NCBI GenBank assembly: GCA_903932425.1
Contig: CAIZGG010000013.1
Location: 1 to 63,969, forward strand
DNA length: 63,969 nucleotides
Reading direction: 5' to 3'
From: an uncultured beta proteobacterium
GTDB taxonomy: Bacteria; Pseudomonadota; Gammaproteobacteria; Burkholderiales; Burkholderiaceae_B
Shown here one piece after another: positions 11,517 to 20,751 of the stretch. Under the pieces are notes generated by a model. The model was given only the letters and a program-made list of their open reading frames with translations, was not told where the DNA came from and did no database searches. A program made the translations under genes and the position numbers. Numbering within the stretch: position 1 is the first letter of the stretch; each line of letters starts with the position of its first letter.

Positions 11517-12212
11517 TCACTTCGTAAATTTGGCGTCTAGCGGGTCTTTGATCCCGACTTGTGCAAACCCTTTTGCCCTAAGCAAACACGAGTCGCACTG
11601 TTTGCAGGGCGCACCATTAGGGGCCGGGTCGTAGCAACTGGTAGTTTCTGAAAAATCAACCCCAAGCTCAAGCCCCTTGCGGATAATATCTGCCTTACTC
11701 ATGTTGATGAGTGGTGCACGAATCTTCAGTCGCTGGGTGCCTTCGACGCCGGCCTTAGTCGCGAGATTGCCCAAGTGTTCAAAAGCAGTGATGAACTCTG
11801 GCCGGCAATCAGGGTAGCCGCTGTAGTCCATCGCGTTGACCCCCACAAAGATATCTTGCGCGCCTAAGACTTCAGCCCAGCCTAGTGCGAAACTTAAAAA
11901 GATCGTATTGCGTGCAGGTACATAGGTGATCGGAATGCCTGCGCTGATGTCATCTACAGAGTGCCCCTTGGGGACGTCGATATCGGCGGTGAGTGCCGAA
12001 CCGCCAAAGCTGCGCAGATCAATATCCAAAATCGCATGACGAGCAACACCGCGCAACTTGGCAAAAGCCGCTGCCCGCTCAAGCTCAATCGAGTGGCGTT
12101 GACCGTAACGAAAACTCAGCGCGTAGACTTCAAAGCCTTCGTGCTGAGCCATCGCGATGACGGTCGTTGAGTCTAGACCGCCACTTAATAAACAGACTGC
12201 CTTTTTAGACAT
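11517..12212 (-). CDS. queC: 7-cyano-7-deazaguanine synthase
   Basis: [43 protein letters not shown] (PP-loop) and C-terminal [19 protein letters not shown] zinc motif. Confidence 0.95.
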   Translation of the reverse strand: MSKKAVCLLSGGLDSTTVIAMAQHEGFEVYALSFRYGQRHSIELERAAAFAKLRGVARHAILDIDLRSFGGSALTADIDVPKGHSVDDISAGIPITYVPARNTIFLSFALGWAEVLGAQDIFVGVNAMDYSGYPDCRPEFITAFEHLGNLATKAGVEGTQRLKIRAPLINMSKADIIRKGLELGVDFSETTSCYDPAPNGAPCKQCDSCLLRAKGFAQVGIKDPLDAKFTK

Positions 12213-12225
12213 TAGAGAAACGACC

Positions 12226-13749
12226 TTACTTCGCTGTAGGCATCACAAATTCAGCACCCTTGCCAATGGTTTCTGGCCAGCGCTGCATGACGGATTTTTG
12301 TTTGGTGTAGAACCGTACGCCTTCTTCACCGTACGCATGCATATCGCCAAACAGGCTCTTCTTCCAGCCACCAAACCCGTGCCAAGCCATGGGCACAGGG
12401 ATCGGCACATTGATACCGACCATGCCGACTTGAATGCGGCGGCTAAATTCGCGCGCCACGTTGCCATCGCGTGTGTAACACGACACGCCGTTGCCAAACT
12501 CATGCGCGTTAATCAGGTCAACCGCCTGGCCAAAATCTTTGACACGTACGCAACCGAGCACAGGGCCAAAAATTTCTTCTTTATAAATGCGCATTGACGG
12601 GGTGACGTGGTCAAACAAGCTGCCGCCGGTAAAGAAGCCTTGCTCATGACCTGGGACTTTAAGCCCACGCCCATCGACCACCAGCTTCGCACCCTCGTTG
12701 ACACCAACTTCGATGTAGCCCTCGATACGCTCAAGAGCCTGACGTGTGACGATAGGGCCCATTTCAGCATCAAGCTCAAGACCATTTTTGATTTTGAGTG
12801 TTTTTGCGCGTGCTGCAAGCAGAGGAACGATTTTGTCGGCGACATCACCTACCAACACCGCCACAGAAATTGCCATGCAGCGCTCGCCGGCCGAACCATA
12901 GGCCGCGCCAATGAGACCATCTACTGCTTGGTCGATATCGGCATCAGGCATGACTACCATATGGTTTTTGGCGCCGCCTAACGCTTGTACACGTTTGCCT
13001 AAGTCGGCGCCGCGTTGATAAATATATTGTGCGATGGGGGTCGAGCCGACAAAGCTGATTGCTTTGACATCAGGGTGTTCGAGTAAGGCGTCAACCGCGA
13101 CTTTATCGCCTTGCACGACGTTAAACACGCCGTCTGGCAGGCCCGCTTCTTTAAAGAGCTGAGCCATGTAGATTGAGGCAGACGGATCGCGCTCGCTTGG
13201 TTTCAGAATAAAGCAATTGCCCGCTGCGATCGCAACCGGAAACATCCAGCACGGCACCATGCAGGGAAAGTTAAAGGGCGTAATGCCCGCGACCACACCC
13301 AAAGGTTGACGCAAGGTCCAGTTGTCGATACCGGTCGAAACTTGGTCGGTGAAATCGCCTTTCAATAACTGAGGCATGCCACAGGCGAACTCAACGATGT
13401 CGATGCCACGCATGACTTCACCCTGTGCATCGGTGAATACTTTGCCATGCTCTTGAGTGATGATTGAGGCGAGTTCGTCTTTGCGCTCGTTGAGCAAAGC
13501 CAAAAAGTTATTCATGATGCGGGCCCGACGAATCGGAGGGGTATCGGCCCAACCGGCAAATGCTTTTTTTGCGCTTTCAACGGCAGACTGGACGGTATCT
13601 AAGCTGGCTAGTTCAACTTTGCGCGCCACTTGACCGGTGGCCGGATTAAATACATCTTGAGTACGAGCGCCGGCAGTGGTGACGGCCTGGTTGTGAACCC
13701 AGTGCGAGACCACACCGGGGATGACGGGCATTGGGGGCTGCTTAGGCAT
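12226..13749 (-). CDS. mmsA: CoA-acylating methylmalonate-semialdehyde dehydrogenase
   Basis: ALDH family; [77 protein letters not shown]. Confidence 0.92.
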   Translation of the reverse strand: MPKQPPMPVIPGVVSHWVHNQAVTTAGARTQDVFNPATGQVARKVELASLDTVQSAVESAKKAFAGWADTPPIRRARIMNNFLALLNERKDELASIITQEHGKVFTDAQGEVMRGIDIVEFACGMPQLLKGDFTDQVSTGIDNWTLRQPLGVVAGITPFNFPCMVPCWMFPVAIAAGNCFILKPSERDPSASIYMAQLFKEAGLPDGVFNVVQGDKVAVDALLEHPDVKAISFVGSTPIAQYIYQRGADLGKRVQALGGAKNHMVVMPDADIDQAVDGLIGAAYGSAGERCMAISVAVLVGDVADKIVPLLAARAKTLKIKNGLELDAEMGPIVTRQALERIEGYIEVGVNEGAKLVVDGRGLKVPGHEQGFFTGGSLFDHVTPSMRIYKEEIFGPVLGCVRVKDFGQAVDLINAHEFGNGVSCYTRDGNVAREFSRRIQVGMVGINVPIPVPMAWHGFGGWKKSLFGDMHAYGEEGVRFYTKQKSVMQRWPETIGKGAEFVMPTAK

Positions 13750-13997
13750 ACAAATCCTTTATAGGTACCGAAAGGGGGCTATGAGACACGGTACGCAGGT
13801 TAAATGAGACGTAAATGGTCGATAATGCTGACAGTCTGGCTAGTAACAACATTGTAAAGTGGTTAGAGGGCGATGCCATGGCTGTCTGGGCTAGATTGGG
13901 CCCGCGACGATCTAGCCGTTGAAAAGAAATTGATTTTCGCACTTCTTGCTAAACTTTGTTCCATTCTTGTTCGATTGACCGGAGTCCTACACACGCT

Positions 13998-14753
13998 ATG
14001 AGTCAGCCCCTTCTTGGCAAAGTTGCCCTTGTGACCGGCGCCGCCCGCGGCATTGGTCGCGCCTGCGCATTGAAACTCGCCTCTGCTGGCTGCGACATCG
14101 TGGCCAACTACTACAACAGTTTTGACGAGGCTGAGGCCGTTTGCGCTGAGGTGCGGGCAATGGGGCGGCGAGCTATTGCGGTGCAGGCCAGTGTCGGTGT
14201 GCCTGATAGCGTGGTCGAGATGTTTGAGGTGATTACCAAAGAATTCGGGCAATTGGATATTGTGATCAGTAATGCCGCCTCTGGCGTGCTCAAGCCGGCC
14301 ATGGAAATGAGCTTGAAGCATTTTCGCTGGTGCCTCGAAACAAACGCGTTCGCGGTGAATTTGTTGGCGCAGCAGGCCTTGCCGCTCATGAAAAATGGCG
14401 GTCGTATTGTGGCAATGTCCAGTTTGGGCGCCCAGCGAGCCATGCCTCACTATGGGTTCATTGGTGCCTCAAAAGCCGCCCTAGAGGCGTTGGTGCGCAC
14501 GCTGGCACAAGAGCTCGGTCCACAAGGTATTCGGGTCAATACGGTTTCGGCTGGGGTGGTAGATACCGACGCGCTCAGTCACTTTCCAAACCGCGACCAG
14601 GTCTTGTCCGAGTTTGCCGCACGCACGCCAGCAGGCCCCAGTTTGCTGCCCACTAACGTTGCCGATGCAGTCTATCTGCTTTGTTTGCCAGAAGCCGCAT
14701 GGATCAATGGCCACACGCTAGTCGTTGATGGCGGCTTTTCAATTTCGGGTTAA
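13998..14753 (+). CDS. FabL-like enoyl-ACP reductase (SDR)
   Basis: Tyr-x6-Lys motif HYGFIGASKAALEAL (Tyr codon 14451, Lys codon 14472); NAASGVLKPAMEM and VDTDALSHFPNRDQVLSEFAARTPAGPSL closely resemble recalled Bacillus FabL. ORF opens at 13956; MSQPLLGKVALVTGAARGIG start preferred. Confidence 0.8.
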   Translation: MSQPLLGKVALVTGAARGIGRACALKLASAGCDIVANYYNSFDEAEAVCAEVRAMGRRAIAVQASVGVPDSVVEMFEVITKEFGQLDIVISNAASGVLKPAMEMSLKHFRWCLETNAFAVNLLAQQALPLMKNGGRIVAMSSLGAQRAMPHYGFIGASKAALEALVRTLAQELGPQGIRVNTVSAGVVDTDALSHFPNRDQVLSEFAARTPAGPSLLPTNVADAVYLLCLPEAAWINGHTLVVDGGFSISG

Positions 14754-14758
14754 ACACC

Positions 14759-15517
14759 ATGAGCTTTGAATCAGGTTTGGCCGGTAAGGTCGCAATTGTG
14801 ACGGGTGGCTCGCGCGGTATTGGGCGCGCCATTGTTGAATGTCTCGCGGCCCAAGGCGTAGATGTGAATTTTTTCTATCGCGGCAACGAGGCTGCTGCCC
14901 TTGAGGTGGTGGCCAGTGTCACGGCTGCTGGCGGTAAAGCCACAGCCCTGCAGGTGGATGTCAGTGACTCTGCGGCCTGTATTGAGGCCGTGAATGCAGT
15001 GGCCGATCGCTGCGAGCGCATTGATATCTTGGTAAATAACGCAGGCATTGTGCGCGATAACCTCATGGCGGTCATGGAAGACGACGAGATTTCTGACGTG
15101 CTTCAGACCAACGTCGGTGGGGTGTTTAATGTGACGCGCCCAGTGATTCCGTTCATGATGTCTCAGCGTGCGGGTCGCATCGTGAACCTGTCGTCTGTGG
15201 CCGGCAATAAGGCAGGGCGTGGGCAGGCTAATTACGCCGCCAGTAAAGGCGCGGTGGATGCGGTCACCCGAGCACTGGCCGTTGAGTTGGCGCCACGCAA
15301 AATCCTGGTCAATGCGGTGGCCCCAGGGGTCATTGATACTGAAATGTCGCAGCAAGTGCGTGATTTGGCTGATGACGAAGTCAAAGGCAAAATATTACTT
15401 AAGCGCTATGGGCAGGCTCAAGAAGTCGCCAATGCGGTGGCCTTTTTGGTGTCGGATATGGCTAGTTACGTCACAGGTCAGATTCTGTACGTCGATGGTG
15501 GCTTTAAGATGGCCTGA
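14759..15517 (+). CDS. 3-oxoacyl-ACP reductase (FabG-type SDR)
   Basis: VAIVTGGSRGIGRAI, LVNNAGIVRDNLM, NLSSVAGNKAGRGQANYAASKGAVDA (YxxxK), VAPGVIDTEM. Confidence 0.9.
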   Translation: MSFESGLAGKVAIVTGGSRGIGRAIVECLAAQGVDVNFFYRGNEAAALEVVASVTAAGGKATALQVDVSDSAACIEAVNAVADRCERIDILVNNAGIVRDNLMAVMEDDEISDVLQTNVGGVFNVTRPVIPFMMSQRAGRIVNLSSVAGNKAGRGQANYAASKGAVDAVTRALAVELAPRKILVNAVAPGVIDTEMSQQVRDLADDEVKGKILLKRYGQAQEVANAVAFLVSDMASYVTGQILYVDGGFKMA

Positions 15518-15619
15518 GTTTTTGGCCAAAGGCGCTCGAGGGATGCCGGCTAGCCAAGAGGGTATCTGCCTACACTTGAGTTAAAATAACGCGCGCTTAC
15601 CTCATATCCGGAGCTAATT

Positions 15620-16048
15620 ATGGCTGAAGCAGTCATCTCGAAAGAAGAAATCATGACGGTGTTTCCAACCGTCCAAAAAACGATGGCAGATGCCCTCGGT
15701 TGCGATGTAGATGACATCAAACTCGATGTATCCCTTATCGAGGGCCTTGACGCCGAATCGATCGACTTCTTGGATATGGTGTTTCGCCTTGAGCGCGCCT
15801 TTAAAATCAAGGTGCCACGCGGCAAAATTATCGAAGACGTGCGCGGCGACATGCCGGTAGCCGAGTTCGAACAAGGCGGTGTCCTGACAGACAAAGGCGT
15901 GGCACGTCTACGTGAGTATCTGTCTGAAATCGACGAATCACGCTTCAAACTACCCATGCGCGTAGATCACATCGCGCGGTTGTATACGCCCGAAACCTTC
16001 TGCAAGCTCGTGATTCGTGCTCAGCGCGCTTCACAAGCTGCTGGCTGA
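15620..16048 (+). CDS. AcpXL-like acyl carrier protein with C-terminal extension (142 aa)
   Basis: GLDAESIDFLDMVFRLERAFKIKVPRGKI resembles AcpXL (…[22 protein letters not shown]…); candidate phosphopantetheine Ser47 codon at 15758-15760. Confidence 0.8.
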   Translation: MAEAVISKEEIMTVFPTVQKTMADALGCDVDDIKLDVSLIEGLDAESIDFLDMVFRLERAFKIKVPRGKIIEDVRGDMPVAEFEQGGVLTDKGVARLREYLSEIDESRFKLPMRVDHIARLYTPETFCKLVIRAQRASQAAG

Positions 16049-16929
16049 TGGTCTTAAGTGCGGCGCGGGCCTCTGGTCCCGCGCCAACCGGTCGCTTTGC
16101 TGCATTTTCCTTTGTCGATCAGATCACTCAAATCCAAGGGGTCACACGTGTGTGTGGCCGCTACACAATCCCAGCAAATATTGAGCATTTCCCTGCCAGT
16201 CTAGTGGCAGAGGCGTTGGGTCAGCTGGCTGCTTGGGTGGCCATGTCGACACTCGGTTTCAGCCACCGCCCCGTAGCGGCCTTGGCTGGCGATACAAAGA
16301 TCTTTTCGCTGGCTAAGCCCGGCGATACGCTTGAGCTGATCGTCGATATTGAATCTTGCGATGCCGAATCCATTCTGTATCGCGGCCATGCCCTTGTGAA
16401 TGGCCGAACTGTGCTCGAGCTCGCCGACACGGTGGGTTCGATGCTTGATATTCACGAGTTTGACGACCCCGCGGCACTTGCCGCTGATTTTGCCCAACTA
16501 AGTACCGAGGGCCGCGCCATCGGCGCTTTCAAAGGCGTGCCGCGGGCAGCCTTAACTGACTTGCCCGCGTCAACGCCCGAGCATCTTCAGGCGCAGCTTG
16601 CCGTGCCCGCATCAGCCGCTTTTTTTGAAGATCATTTTCCACGTCGCCCAGTGTTTCCAGCAACCTTGCTGCTTGATGCTTTGTTGCAATTGGCAAACCC
16701 GGTCGCTGCACACGCAGCGGGTGACACTTTGCTGCGCCTCACACGCATCACCAATGTGAAGGTGCGCGCATTTACCGCGCCGGGTGCTACGCTAGTGCTG
16801 TCTGCCCAACTGGCAACGCCTGGCTCAGACGACCTCGAACCCTATATGGTTAAGCTGACTGCTCAGGCCGAGGGTAAAACAATCGCAGGTGCCAAAATGT
16901 ATTTTGCGCCTGCCGGAGAACTTGCATGA
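16048..16929 (+). CDS. double-hotdog 3-hydroxyacyl-ACP dehydratase-like protein
   Basis: Two hotdog-like halves; second half FFEDHFPRRPVFPATLLLDALLQLA matches the FabZ/FabA His-x13-acid spacing with Asp (as in FabA) in place of Glu. Confidence 0.75.
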   Translation: MVLSAARASGPAPTGRFAAFSFVDQITQIQGVTRVCGRYTIPANIEHFPASLVAEALGQLAAWVAMSTLGFSHRPVAALAGDTKIFSLAKPGDTLELIVDIESCDAESILYRGHALVNGRTVLELADTVGSMLDIHEFDDPAALAADFAQLSTEGRAIGAFKGVPRAALTDLPASTPEHLQAQLAVPASAAFFEDHFPRRPVFPATLLLDALLQLANPVAAHAAGDTLLRLTRITNVKVRAFTAPGATLVLSAQLATPGSDDLEPYMVKLTAQAEGKTIAGAKMYFAPAGELA

Positions 16930-18239
16930 CCACACGACGTCGCGTTGCGATTACAGGCATCGGGCTGGTAACGCCAGCTGGCCTGGACGCTGCTTCAACC
17001 TGGGCGCGGATTAAAGCCGCTCGTAGTTGTGCAGGGCCCATCACGATTTTTGATGCCTCAGGTTTCTCGACACGAATCGCAGCTGAAGTCAAAGGCTTTG
17101 ACGACTTGCCCGCCATTGATGATCGTAAGTTGCTTAAATATGCGAGTCGCGCACACCGCTTTGCACTGGCCGCAGCGGATCAGGCGATCGCCGATGCAGG
17201 CGTGCGTCCTAGCTTGCAAGATGCGGCACGCTGGGGTTGTGTGGTGGGGGCGGGGATGATGACCGTCGCGCACCAAGAAATTGCTGCTGTGCAAAGCGCT
17301 GCAGCACCTGAGGGCGAGTTTATGGCCAGCGCCTTGCTCAACGAGCCCATCGCTAATGATGTCATGGCTTTTAGCCGTAGTTTGTCGACAGCCGGTATTG
17401 CTTTGTTACTGCGTCGGTTTGGTATCCGAGGTTACGCCTCGACGGTGCACACCGCCTGCGCGTCGGGTGGGCAGGCAATCGGTACGGCCATGCGATTAAT
17501 TCGGCGTGGTTTAGCTGATCGAGTCTTGACGGGCGGTTTTGATTCAATGATCTCTCCGGTCGGTCTTTCGGGCTTTTGTTTGCTGTCTGCAGTGTCGCCC
17601 GATAACCATCAGCCCGAGCGCGCCAGTCGCCCGTTTGATCTGACCCGAAACGGGTTTGTGCTGGGTGAGGGTGCGGGCTTTTTAGTGCTTGAAGAATGGA
17701 ACTCTGCTGTGCAGCGTGGCGCAACGATTTACGCTGAGCTGGCTGGTGATGGCAATTCTCTTTCGTCGTATCGCATCACAGATTCTCATCCCTCTGGAGA
17801 TGGGCCGATTCAGTCGATGCGCAGAGCGATTGCCGATGCAGGTGCAAGCATTGCCGACGTCGATTATCTCAATGCCCACGGCACCTCTACACCCATGAAT
17901 GATCGCAGTGAATGTGCCGCGGTCAAGGCCGTATTTGGTGATCGGGTGAATGATGTTGGTGTCAGTTCAACGAAAAGTGTGACGGGCCATTTGATTGCTG
18001 CGGCGGGTGCGGTTGAGGCTGGGCTGTGCGCCTTGGCGATTCGCGATAGCTTGATGCCACCTAATGCTAATTTGCAGCAACTTGACCCTGACTGCGACGT
18101 CAATATCGTGCGGGATACGCCACGTGCCCAACGCATTGGGATGGCTATTTCAAATTCGTTAGGGTTTGGGGGCAGTAATAGTTGCCTGGCTTTCAGACAC
18201 CCCGAAGATACAGCGGCGCTTGTCGCCTCAGGACGGTGA
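16926..18239 (+). CDS. beta-ketoacyl-ACP synthase (FabF-like, intact Cys-His-His)
   Basis: VHTACASGGQAIG (Cys codon 17457), YLNAHGTSTPMNDRSE, STKSVTGHLIAAAGAVEA. Confidence 0.9.
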   Translation: MTTRRRVAITGIGLVTPAGLDAASTWARIKAARSCAGPITIFDASGFSTRIAAEVKGFDDLPAIDDRKLLKYASRAHRFALAAADQAIADAGVRPSLQDAARWGCVVGAGMMTVAHQEIAAVQSAAAPEGEFMASALLNEPIANDVMAFSRSLSTAGIALLLRRFGIRGYASTVHTACASGGQAIGTAMRLIRRGLADRVLTGGFDSMISPVGLSGFCLLSAVSPDNHQPERASRPFDLTRNGFVLGEGAGFLVLEEWNSAVQRGATIYAELAGDGNSLSSYRITDSHPSGDGPIQSMRRAIADAGASIADVDYLNAHGTSTPMNDRSECAAVKAVFGDRVNDVGVSSTKSVTGHLIAAAGAVEAGLCALAIRDSLMPPNANLQQLDPDCDVNIVRDTPRAQRIGMAISNSLGFGGSNSCLAFRHPEDTAALVASGR

Positions 18240-18244
18240 ACGCC

Positions 18245-19516
18245 ATGAGTCGAATCGTAATCACAGGAAATGGTGCGATCTGCGGTGCAGGGACTGACCC
18301 CGGCAGTATCGTTGAGGCCTTGCTGGCAGGGCGTTCGGCTTTAGCCCCGATCACGGGTTTTGACGCCGAACAGTTTCAAGGCCGCCTCGCAGCCGAAGTG
18401 CCTGACTATAACGGTGGCAAGTTGCTTGGTGACCGTAAATTGCTCAAGCTTGTACGTCGCTCTGATGTCTTTGGTATCTACGCGGGTAGTCAGGCGATTG
18501 AGCAAGCTGGTTTGCCGGCATGGCGCGAAGCGCTTGACGAGGCCGCGGCAGCGAACTACGCAGATCAAACTGGTTGCTATGTGGGCTCGGGCGGAGGCGC
18601 CTTTGAAGTCAATTACGACTTTTTTCCTCTGATGGCCGAAACAAAAAACGATTTGAATGGCTTCGGCCGTGAACTCTCGAACATGGTCAATCCCATGTGG
18701 TTGCTCAAGTCGCTGCCTAATAATGTGCTGTGTCATATCAGCATCCGTCATCAGCTTAAAGGACCAAACGGCTGCATCACCAACCACACGTCGAGCGGGA
18801 TTTTGTCGGTGATTGAAAGTGCGTGGGCGTTGCGCGAAGGCGATGCCCAGCGCGTCGTTGCAGTGGGTCACGATGCCCCGATTGAGCCGCAAACCTTGTT
18901 GTATCTTGATCGAGTCGGTTTGATTGGCAAAGATATTTTGCGTCCCTTTGATCAGCGGCACGATGGTTGTTTGTTGGGCGAAGGGGCCGCTTCGCTTGTC
19001 CTTGAAACTGAGGCCTCGGCGCAAGAGCGCGGTGCGACAGTGCTGGGCGAATACCTAGGCGGCGGAGACGCCTCAGAAGGCGAGGGTTTATTTTGCATTC
19101 GCGCTGATGGTGATGGGTTGAGTCGTGCGATTGAATTGGCTTTAGCCGACGCACAACTTCAGCCTGCAGACGTTGGCATGATTGTGGCGCATGGTAATGG
19201 TACGCAAGAGTCTGACGCGTCAGAGGCCGCGGCGTTGTTGCGTGTATTTGGTAACGACATGCCGCCGGTCACTGGTTTTAAATGGTCGGTCGGACACCTT
19301 TTTGCGGCATCGGGGCTCTTGGATGTCGCCGTGGGCCTTGAAGCGTGTCGACGCCAGGTGGTGCCAGGGATTGTCCCTCTTGAACGCTTAGCTGACGCCT
19401 GCGCGGGGCTCAATGTCTCTCAGCAAACGCGCGCACCGCGTAGCGATGTCGTATTAGTTTTGTGCCGTGGATTTGCGGGCACGAATGGCGCGTTGCTGTT
19501 GCGCGCGATTAAATAG
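18245..19516 (+). CDS. beta-ketoacyl synthase-like protein lacking active-site Cys (chain-length-factor-like)
   Basis: KGPNGCITNHTSSGILSVIESAW aligns with the FabF GPxxxxxTACxSG region, with Thr (codon 18788) at the nucleophile position; VAHGNGTQESDASE and KWSVGHLFAASG retain both His. ORF opens upstream at 18182. Confidence 0.85.
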   Translation: MSRIVITGNGAICGAGTDPGSIVEALLAGRSALAPITGFDAEQFQGRLAAEVPDYNGGKLLGDRKLLKLVRRSDVFGIYAGSQAIEQAGLPAWREALDEAAAANYADQTGCYVGSGGGAFEVNYDFFPLMAETKNDLNGFGRELSNMVNPMWLLKSLPNNVLCHISIRHQLKGPNGCITNHTSSGILSVIESAWALREGDAQRVVAVGHDAPIEPQTLLYLDRVGLIGKDILRPFDQRHDGCLLGEGAASLVLETEASAQERGATVLGEYLGGGDASEGEGLFCIRADGDGLSRAIELALADAQLQPADVGMIVAHGNGTQESDASEAAALLRVFGNDMPPVTGFKWSVGHLFAASGLLDVAVGLEACRRQVVPGIVPLERLADACAGLNVSQQTRAPRSDVVLVLCRGFAGTNGALLLRAIK

Positions 19517-19517
19517 A

Positions 19518-20750
19518 GTGTTTGTGTCGACAGGTCAGCCTGAAGCGTTGCCCGATGGCTGTGCGGTCGACACGATTGAAATCGCCCGTATCGCCCGCTT
19601 AATCGAGGCCCTACCGGGCGACCTTGAAAAGTTATTTTCTGCCCAAGAGTTAAGCGATGCCGGCGAAGGCGCTGGCCGTGTCGCGAGCTTGGCCGCACGC
19701 TTTGCCGCGAAAGAGGCTTGTTTAAAACTTTTTCCGCGCGAAACAGCACTGAACACTATTACGGCGATGGATTTCTCGGTTGTGCGTGATGCGTATGGCG
19801 CCCCGCAGGTGGTCGCCAGTCGCGCGGCTCAAATCGTGCTGGGCCTGCATTTAGTGGCCGAAATTAAACTATCTTTGACTCACACCCCGTTGTCGGCAAC
19901 CGCTGTGGCGTTGCGAGTGCCCAAGGTGATCAAGCCCAGTCGGGCCGGGCGCTTTGTGTATCAATGGTTGCCCTATCGGCGTCAGGTGATTTTAGATAAT
20001 TTAAATCGTGTGTACGGGGCGCAGGTGAGCCCGCAGCAAATCAAATTGCTTGCGCAAGCTCATTACGGGCATTTACTCAAGTTGCTGAAAGAGTTGTTGC
20101 AATTTCGGTTTATGTCGGCTCAACAAAAGAAAGATATTGTTAGAGTCGAAGGTGTACCTGAGATGATCAAGGCCTTTGAGGCCGGCAAGGGTGTACTGAT
20201 TTTGACCGGGCACTTTGGCAATTTTGAAGTTTCTACCGTGGCCGGAATTGAACATTTTCCGCAGGTCAAGGGGCGCATTCATTTTTTGCGTCGCCCAATC
20301 AAGCCCAAATGGCTGAGTAATTTGCTGACCCGCCGGTTTAATCAAGCTGGTTTTGGGGTCGTAGGTCGCCGAGGGTCTCTTGAAGAAATCGTCGCCACCC
20401 TTGAACGGGGCGACGCGGTGGTGTTTCCGTTTGATCAATATGCGCGGCGGCCAGAAGGCATTGAAGTCGAGTTTTTTGGTTATGCCGCCGGTACTTACAA
20501 AAGCATGGCGTTGATTGCCCTGGCAACCGGAGCCCCCGTGTTGCCGGCAGCCTCATGGCGCGAGGCCGACGGCAAACATGTACTGCGGTTTTTACCGCCG
20601 CTCGAGCCGATTGTCGATGACGATGTTGGTGCCGAAATCAAACGCAATACACGTGCCTTTAATCAGGCACTTGAACTTGCGATTGTCGAGCACCCCGAGC
20701 AGTGGTGGTGGGTGCACCGACGCTGGAAAAATCAGCCTGCTATCAAATAG
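19518..20750 (+). CDS. holo-ACP synthase (AcpS) / LpxL-HtrB family acyltransferase fusion
   Basis: N-terminal VDTIEIARIARLIEALPGDLEKLFSAQEL...SLAARFAAKEACLKLF (AcpS) continuous with C-terminal LILTGHFGNFEVSTVAG (HX4E) ...YARRPEGIEVEFFG...QWWWVHRRWKN (LpxL/HtrB). Open frame from 19467; GTG 19518 follows the upstream stop. Confidence 0.82.
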   Translation: MFVSTGQPEALPDGCAVDTIEIARIARLIEALPGDLEKLFSAQELSDAGEGAGRVASLAARFAAKEACLKLFPRETALNTITAMDFSVVRDAYGAPQVVASRAAQIVLGLHLVAEIKLSLTHTPLSATAVALRVPKVIKPSRAGRFVYQWLPYRRQVILDNLNRVYGAQVSPQQIKLLAQAHYGHLLKLLKELLQFRFMSAQQKKDIVRVEGVPEMIKAFEAGKGVLILTGHFGNFEVSTVAGIEHFPQVKGRIHFLRRPIKPKWLSNLLTRRFNQAGFGVVGRRGSLEEIVATLERGDAVVFPFDQYARRPEGIEVEFFGYAAGTYKSMALIALATGAPVLPAASWREADGKHVLRFLPPLEPIVDDDVGAEIKRNTRAFNQALELAIVEHPEQWWWVHRRWKNQPAIK

Positions 20751-20751
20751 C

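Noticed and set aside
13863-14450. 195-aa minus-strand ORF antisense to the FabL-like gene
   Set aside because: Sense strand encodes a clear SDR; the antisense translation is His/Arg-rich with no motif.
14771-15355. 194-aa minus-strand ORF antisense to fabG
   Set aside because: Antisense shadow ORF of a conserved SDR.
18341-19024. 227-aa minus-strand ORF antisense to the CLF-like gene
   Set aside because: Sense strand has clear KS-fold motifs; the antisense frame has none.
13998-20750. Aryl polyene or polyketide pigment cluster interpretation
   Set aside because: KS/CLF, KR, DH and an acyltransferase fit superficially, but the FabL-like ER implies saturated chains, and no aromatic precursor enzyme (e.g. 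ammonia-lyase) or MMPL exporter is present; AcpXL/LpxL affinity fits better. Not fully excluded.
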